In this document: piece after piece, positions 57,458-64,000 of the stretch | Position numbering within the stretch: position 1 is the first letter of the stretch | Layout of the letters: every line of letters begins with the position of its first letter | Origin: Naematelia aurantialba | Taxonomy: Eukaryota > Basidiomycota > Tremellomycetes > Tremellales > Naemateliaceae | NCBI GenBank assembly: GCA_021527695.1 | Contig: JAKFAO010000007.1 | Location: 930,001 to 994,000, forward strand | Direction of reading: 5' to 3' | DNA: 64,000 nt | Notes under the pieces: model-generated | Told to the model about the DNA's origin: nothing | Database searches by the model: none | The model's input: only the letters and a program-made list of their open reading frames with translations | Made by a program: the position numbers and the translations under genes

Positions 57458-59519
57458 CTAGTCCTTCCAGTCGAGGTAGCCGTCCTTGTCGACACAAGTT
57501 CTAGCGACGATGCCCCTGATCCTCCCCTCGACCTCGCGATGTCTCGGTCCCGCCGTCTCGCCTCTGATCTCCAAGAGCCGGTCCACCAGCTCCCGCGCAG
57601 TGATCTTGAACGCCCCGCTCCCTGGAGCACGGCCAACCACGGCCGCCTCTACCTCGCTGTCCCCTGGAAGGCCAAAGCGCCTGAACTGGCCCCACGTCGA
57701 GTCCCGCTCCGAAGCCTTGGACGACGGCGCCGGCTCAAGCTCCAGCGTCGGCCGGTCAGCCAAGTGCGGAGAGGAGGGATTGAAGAATGCGGACTGGATG
57801 GCTCGGGGGCCCACGGCCGGGTGGGTGATGGACGAAGGGGACCAGGCGGCGCGGTCTTTGGATTTGGCAATCAGGACTTGGGTCACGCCGGTGAGAAAGT
57901 CGTCGGACGGCCGATTGGCGCCAGAGAACGCCGTGGCCATGGATATGTCTGGCCAAGTCAGTGCCGGGATGCACGCACGCACTTGCGGAGTGGGAGTAGG
58001 AGCGAGACGAGATACGAGGCTCACCATTCTGCAGCGCCACGTCGAGCCGTTTTGTTTTCTTGGCCGCCTTTTGCGCCTCGAGCGCGACGGCCATCCCAGT
58101 CGGACTGCGCGTGTCCATCGCCTCTTTCTGCGCCTTTGCCCATTCCTTGACCTCGGCACTCAGCGACTCGTCCGCCTCGGCCTTGACCAGCGCCTTGTGG
58201 ATCTCCGCAACGTTCTTGAGCCCAAACGTCTTGTCCAAAAACGTCCGGACGTCGCCCCTGATCCCCGTCGGGGCGTCGGGGTTCTCACGACTCGACACCA
58301 CGGATCCCCCGCTGCCACTGCCACTGCCACTCCGGTCAGCGAGCTCCGCGGTGTAATTCGCGACCATGCTGGACAGGGTCCGGAGGTCCGGGTTCTCAAG
58401 TTGCGCCAGCTCGTGGGTCAGGGGGTCCAGTCGGTCGGTGTACACATAGTGCGTGGCGAGACCGAGCTCGTAGGCCGCTCGTCCGTAGATGTCGGACCCC
58501 GTGACGGCCAGCCAGGCGCCGACGTTCCCATCCAGCTGGGCGAGGTAGTACTGCGCGCCGACGTCTGGCGAGTATCCAATCTTGGTTTCTGGCATCGCAA
58601 AGTGAGTTTTCGGCGTGGCGATACGGATCGGAGCGGGCAACGCAAGCCCGCAACCGCCTCCCACTGCAACGTCAGCGAGTCACGGAGACAGCACCCTGGC
58701 TGAACTGTTGCTGAGAATTGCCGGACTGTTGCTAAGAGTTGCTGCGGAAGAGCGAGAGATGGGGAAAAGCACTCACTGGTGATGCCGTCCATGATGACGA
58801 TGTATGGCTTGCCGAGACGAGCCAGCATCCAGTTGAGCTCAAACTCATCTTTGAAGAACGACAGCGCGGTCCGTTTGCCCTCCTTGGCGTCGATCACCAG
58901 TTCTGCCAGCCAGGTGTTCAGCTGAAGCCAAGGGCATGCGAGGTTCGAGCTCACGCTTGACATCTCCACCCGCGCAAAAGGCCTTCTCGCCTCCGGTGCC
59001 TATGATCAAATGGCACTGCTCCGACGCCTTCCAGGTCTGCGGCCCGCATCAGCACACCCATTCTTTCCTCTGCTGGTACTGGTACACCTACCGCAAGCTT
59101 TTGCCGGAGGGAGAGGATCATCTCCTGCGTCAATGAGTTGAGCGTCTTGTCCCGAGTGAGCTTGTAAGTCCGCAGATGGTTGTTGCTGATATACGACACG
59201 TGCTCCTATACCCGTCAGACTCCTCTGCGTGGGCTAACGGACACGAGAGAGAACGCACCGTCTCAACCGTTCGCGCAGCTCGATCCTTCAGCCAGTCGGT
59301 TTTGGCGCTCCCCTCATCCATCTTTCCTTGCTCCGCACTAGTGGTGGCCTTGTCCGCTTCCGAGGACGACCTGTTCTTGCGTCCTCGAGATGCCGAGGGC
59401 TTTTGTTCGAGATGCCGAGAAAGAGTCGACAGGCGATTGGCAGCGACCACTGACGGCGAGCCCGACGACGACGCAGCTGCTGAGCCCATGCGGAAGGACA
59501 GCCGGGTGAGGCTGCTCAT
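57458..59519 (-). CDS. Mitochondrial 3-hydroxyisobutyryl-CoA hydrolase
   Basis: Crotonase-family HIBCH, a step of valine breakdown. The start [18 protein letters not shown] is Ser/Arg-rich and suits a mitochondrial presequence; the frame is open upstream to 59696 but the ATG at 59519 is preferred. Blocks: [33 protein letters not shown] (the HIBCH CAGGD motif), [67 protein letters not shown], then after a helical insert [20 protein letters not shown] and the C-terminal [18 protein letters not shown]. An Asn/Glu/Gly/Ser insert after ELADR is lineage-specific. At least five introns. Tail to tail with ORC5. Confidence 0.9.
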
Positions 59520-59854
59520 GGGTGTTACAAGTGATCGCAGGTCGCCCCAACAGAATGTACGAGACGACCAAAAGTAATATACGACTGAGACTCGTTGACT
59601 TTCGTCCGCCCAAGATGTTGGCTGGAGGAGCGGAGATGGTTCCGATCTCCGTCGGTACAGCTGGGTAGCCGGGCCAGTTGCATCTCGACGCGACATCGTT
59701 CCAGTCGGATCCCTCGGATTGCTACATACACGCCAGCAGGGCTAATACATTCGCCCAGGACAGGCCACAAAAGGGGGCCGTGAGTGCGCAAGCTCCTGTA
59801 GCCCACGTTGGATACAGCTCGCCATCGACCGCCTGGCAGTGGTAGCAAAGCCTG
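59520..59854. other. Divergent promoter between HIBCH and the DUF3684-type gene
   Basis: About 335 bases, no motif identified. Confidence 0.45.
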
Positions 59855-62800
59855 ATGCCGCCACCGTCCAAGGCCGATCTTTGGAGTTCCGGACAAGATG
59901 AAAAGGTCGAAGTGAATCAGCGAGCACTGATAGACAGTGAGCTGCTCGTAGCCTATGTGGACGAGAGAAGCTCACAAATTCACAGAGATCCTTGCAAGGT
60001 ATTCGGGGGAGCATACGAGTACGTCCATGAGTTCATCAGTGATTCAACAGTTGGTTGCCGCTGACTTTACAAGTCTTCAGAGAGCTTCTTCAGAATGCGG
60101 ATGATGCTGGCGTGCGCTTGATATCTTCCTAAAGAGATTCAAACTGACGCTTGCAGGCCGAGCAAGTCCAAGTCAAGTTCTATTCGCAAGCTGGACTGGC
60201 AGCGCTCGATTCGGGTGAACGGCCACCCAAGCTCCCAGACGTAAAGCAGGACGCGGTGAGTTCTCTGGTCCGGACCTTTTGATGCTCGAATGACTTGCAT
60301 AGATCTACCGCTACGTGGTTTGTAACGACGGGATCCCCTTTCGGCCTCAAGACTGGCAACGTCTGAAGAAGATCGCCGAGGGTAACCCAGATGAAGACCG
60401 GATAGGCGCATTTGGGGTGGGCTTCTACTCGTTATGGTCCATTTGCGGTAAGTCGGCCAGTCATTCACAGGAAACATGGATTAATTGGACGTGCAGATGA
60501 CCCCTTTGTCGAGTCTGGTGACAAATGGATGGGATTCTACTGGAAAGACGGCAAAGATCAGCTGGTCGCTCGATCCGGAGATCTTCCACCTTCAGCTTCC
60601 ACATCGACGGCCGAGACTACCATGACTGGGCACCCCTGGACAGCATTCACCATGAATCTGCGAGAACCACTGCCACTGGAAGGCCCATTAGACTTTGCGA
60701 GGTTCCTCGTCACCAGCTTGACCTTCATGCGCACGATCAAGAAGATCGACATGCTCGTCGACGGGATCAAGGTGCTAGAGATCGGCAAGACCGTGAAGGG
60801 CAAACGGCGCGTCGCAAAGAAAGGACTGCAGGTCGGCAGTCCGGCAGGCATGATGACCATCACCAGCGTGGATGGGACCGATCTTGTGATTAGTACAAAG
60901 GTCATGAAGTGGCTATCAGGTACGCTACTCTCATCTGGCATCTGACACTTTCGAGTGTGCACATGCTGAACACACGATAGCATCTGGCTTCGTTCCCCCG
61001 CCACTCCCTGTACCCATTACTTCACTCGCAAAACCTGCAGCGAAAGCATTTCACTCGTTCCTGTCGTCCTCCTTTTTCAATCGATCCACGCCTTCACCCA
61101 CGCCTGCTGCTCCGTCACCCCCGCCACCCCCACCAGAAGATCTCACAGAGGTGACCGAGCTCAGTCGTGAGCTCGAGATCTATCAAGCGGACATCAAAGT
61201 CACTGTTTCACCTTCGTTTGGCAGAGAGCTCGAGCGTGCTACCAAGAAGCCCCCACCAAAGAACATGCCTGCGAGCCTGGTTTTCTCGCGCACAGACGAC
61301 GCCGCCGTAGTAGATGGAGAAAGTGGTGCGCCTGCGAAAGATGTTGGGGGCGTCTTTGCCGGTCTCTGTCCACCACTGGATGGCGAGAAGTCTGCAAAGG
61401 TGTTCATCGGGCAAGCGACAGGGCAGACGACGGGTATCGGGGGACATTTGGCTGCTCGATTTATCCCGACCGTGGAGCGGGAGTCGATCGATCTCGTCGA
61501 CCGACACGTATCACATTGGAACAAGGAGCTACTTTGGGTCGGCGGGTACCTGAGTCGCCTCATCTATGAGCTTGAGCTTCAGGACGTGCAGGCTAAATGG
61601 GCTTCAACCACGGCTTCCGATCAAGCGGATCGAAGTCGGCTTCTGCATCGTGGGCTGCACGCACTGCGCTTCTTCACTTACAAGCCCACAACTCCGTCTG
61701 CCGTGGTTGGCCAGGAGATGGAGTCCGCCTTTTTCCAGTGCGCAAGCGACAACAAGGCGTTTCCCCTTGTCTCCGTCGCGGGGATACTTCCTGTCAATCA
61801 GGTGCGGATGCCAAATTCAGTGTTGCAAAAATTCTTGCCAGACTTGCCAGTCGTCACCCAAGCAATGCAAGATGAGGCTCCCCGACTGCTCGCTAGACTT
61901 CGAGAGAGAGGTCTGCTACGCGACGTGACTTTTAACGACGTGATCAAGCAGCTCGGCACCCGACCATTGACAGAACAAGAAATGATAGACTGCTTGACTT
62001 GGTGGCAGTCGATGGCCAATGTCGATGGATACACCACAAATGTCCGCTCTCGCCTACTGGATGCAGCAGTACTCGTGCTTGAAAACGGCAAGATCGTGCC
62101 GTTGTCGATCATTCAGACGTTCGTCAAACCTCAATCTTCCTCCATCCCTACGGATATGCCGCTTCCTCAGCATACGCTGCCCTATACAATTACCAAAGAC
62201 CTTCGCGGACCAACAATCTATCAGGTGTTTGGGTGGACTGAGCTATCGTTGCTTCAGTACGTTACGTTCCTCCTCATGCCGCCAATGTCAGATTCTCCCA
62301 ACGCCGACGTCGACACCGATATCCGAGCTTCACCAGCGTTCGCGGAGCGTGTCTTGAGCATGCTTGGAAGAGCCTGGCAGTCTGTCAGCGCGAACCAGCA
62401 GACTGCTATCGCTCTCGAGCTCAAGGATGTTGCGTGTATACCGACCAAAGCGGGATTCAAGAAGCCTCGAGAAGCATATTTTGAAAAGAATCTCTTATTC
62501 GATGATCTTCCGACCATCTCGCTGCCAAAGAATTCCGCCATCAAAGGTGGGATGGAGAAGATGTTGCTGGCGATTGGCGTGCGGAAGACTGTGGACCTGC
62601 AACTGGTCTTCTCTAGGTAAGTCGGATGCCTTGATACCTCGCATGTCTAAAGCGTTTTCAGATTGGTAGGAGGGGGAACATGGACGTGCCAGGACCTCAT
62701 GAAGTATCTGGTGTCCGTCAAGGACACGCTCACGAGTGAGGAGCTCGCGCGGCTCCGACAAACCGCAGCTTTCCCTCTCGAGACGCCCCCTCCAGCTGCG

Positions 62801-64000
62801 GGCCGGAAGGCATCTATCGTCCGTCAGAAACCTCACCAACTGTACGAGCCAATCGAGCCGCTCCGGAACCTAGGCCTGCCTTTGCTGGATTGGGGCGATG
62901 GTAAGTGGAAGCCTGGGTCAGACGAAGCGAAGATGCTGTTCTCTCTCGGATTGAGAAGATTCCCCTCTATCGATGTTCTGCTGGGTATCGCTGCAGGGCG
63001 AGCGCCGACGAACGAACGGCGCTCCAGTACCTCTTGAACAATTCTGCGACTCATTATGCCAATTTCGACCCGGCGGCGTTCTCTAGCGTCGCGTTCATTC
63101 CTGCCGTTCTGCCGAGTGGTGAGAATGTCCTGGCAAAGCCCAACGAGGTGTTCACGAACTGGGCGTGTGCTATCCTTGGTTTCGCAGTGGCGCAGCCTAT
63201 GGTGGCTACGTCTGAAAATGCTGCGAAGCTCAGGATAGCCACGGATCCACCTATGGACAAGCTGGTACAAGCTCTACTGGCGAATCCACCTCTTGAGCTC
63301 GAAAAGGCTCGTTCGATCTTCCAAGTGAGCTCACTTCGTGCCTTGTTGTGTATCCGTGCTGCGTGTGTTGTGTATCCGTGCTGCGTGTGTTGTGTATCCG
63401 TGCTGCGTGCTGCGCTGAACGCATTAGTACATGTCGACGAGGATGGGCCATTCCTCGACTTCACTGGACAGACTCGGCAATGCCGCCTTTGTTCCAGTCT
63501 TCACGCCGGGTGCTGAGAAGCCTCGGTTGCACAAGCCTTCCGAGGTGTATTTCACCTCGAAGAACGACAGTAATAATCTGTATCGAGCCGCCTTTACCTT
63601 TATCGATTTCGGAGATGCGGCAAATGTCTTCCTCAAGTACTGCGGCGTGCGGTCGGAGCCGTCTGTCAAAGGTCAGTCCTGCTATGTGTCTTGCGGTATC
63701 GCCTAGCTGTCGTTCGTGCTGCCTCGAGCTGCATTTGTTGCCTCTACTAGCTGTCTTTCATGCCGCCTCGAGCGGTTTTTATGCCTCTTAGCTGTCTTCA
63801 TGCCTGACAGCTGACGGGATTTCAGACATAGCCCGATTGTTGATGAACGAGCCTCAACGGATGCTGGAGCAGGCCGGCTCGCCAGGCAAGTACCTCGAGC
63901 AACTCCGCCTCTTAGCTGCAAATTTGGCGAATTTCGATTCTTCCACTCGTTCAGCTATGAGAAACGCGTCGTTCTTGCTCGCCTCTCAAGCTGTGCCGGT
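59855..64000 (+). CDS. DUF3684-type protein with sacsin-like HSP90-fold ATPase, partial and with a frame break
   Basis: Large fungal protein with an N-terminal GHKL ATPase; cut by the window end. Start at 59855 (MPPPSKADLWSS), then, across small introns, KILARYSGEHT, ELLQNADDAGAEQVQVKFYS (ATPase N-box), VVCNDGIPFRPQDWQRLKKI (D-x-G box) and RIGAFGVGFYSLWSI (glycine-rich lid). It continues KWMGFYWKDGKDQL, HPWTAFTMNLREPLPLEGPL, a Pro/Ser linker, HVSHWNKELLWVGGYLSRLI, and LGLRRFPSIDVLLGIAAG, the usual DUF3684 order. The exon frame ends in a stop at 63035-63037. The conserved sequence (ERTALQYLLNNSATHYANFD) resumes one frame over at about 63009; see findings. Later exons: 63431 area STSLDRLGNAAFVPVF and, from 63826, DIARLLMNEPQRMLEQAG. 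Function unknown. Confidence 0.82.
63340..63415. repeat. 22-bp minisatellite in DUF3684-type gene intron
   Basis: Three tandem copies of gtgttgtgtatccgtgctgc inside the intron that ends at cattag (63427). Confidence 0.9.

Noticed and set aside
59985..60160. GC-donor intron in the ATPase N-box of the DUF3684-type gene
   Set aside because: Moving the exon end two bases gives a normal GTGCGC donor and the expected NADDAGAEQ sequence.
1..64000. CRISPR arrays, bacterial operons, riboswitches, rRNA genes
   Set aside because: The sequence is eukaryotic with spliceosomal introns; the tandem repeats have no unique spacers, and no rRNA or riboswitch core was seen.

Overview
The window is nuclear DNA of a basidiomycete fungus, most likely a tremellomycete-type yeast; the class is an inference. 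Genes are dense and on both strands. Most carry several short introns of about 45-60 bases with GT..AG ends and a CTGAC/CTAAC-like branch site 5-15 bases before the acceptor. Coding DNA is GC-rich. The gene set is fungal and conserved: the DASH kinetochore protein Dad2, an Rsc7-type chromatin remodeller, Arp2/3, ubiquitin-L40, Rad2/XPG, Bos1, Orc5 and a DUF3684-type ATPase. Almost all coordinates below were derived by joining exons by eye across introns.

Layout. 0.1-7.3 kb: WBP11-like splicing factor, Arp2/3 subunit 5, Rer1 and Cdc27/Apc3. 8.1-14.6 kb: an unrecognised protein, then an Rsc7/Npl6-type subunit with a polypyrimidine repeat in its last intron. 14.8-23 kb: mitochondrial AUH-like methylglutaconyl-CoA hydratase, ubiquitin-L40, Mediator Med6 and a covalent-FAD amine oxidase. 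23.4-35.9 kb: Rad2/XPG with Dad2 head to head, a small membrane protein, a Caj1/Djp1-type J protein and, head to head with it, an Est1/SMG6-type PIN nuclease. 36.2-49.4 kb: an accessory region with six small SANT/Myb-like genes that look like paralogues, interrupted by a 7.3-kb Ty3/Gypsy chromovirus. 49.5-64 kb: SNARE Bos1, a monoglyceride-lipase-like hydrolase, a small membrane protein, Orc5, mitochondrial 3-hydroxyisobutyryl-CoA hydrolase and the first 4.1 kb of a DUF3684-type protein cut by the window end.

The retroelement (37399-44670) is young by its structure: two 264-bp LTRs that read as identical, and a perfect 5-bp target duplication (gcagt). It looks self-priming, as in Tf1/sushi elements: a 13-base stretch just inside the 5' LTR is complementary to the predicted start of its own RNA, about 30 bases downstream of a TATA box. 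It is broken by a 480-bp solo-LTR-like insertion between RNase H and integrase, flanked by its own 5-bp duplication (ggtaa). Between pol and the 3' LTR it carries a spliced antisense gene whose splice junction assembles two C-x2-C-x6-C units. That gene, the self-priming arrangement and the SANT-like gene cluster are the least ordinary features.

Functional links are housekeeping ones. AUH and HIBCH serve leucine and valine breakdown in mitochondria. Rer1 and Bos1 act in ER-Golgi traffic. Cdc27, Dad2 and Orc5 act in the cell cycle. WBP11 and the SMG6-like protein act in splicing and mRNA decay. Many introns and gene flanks carry minisatellites, some supplying repeated splice-like signals.
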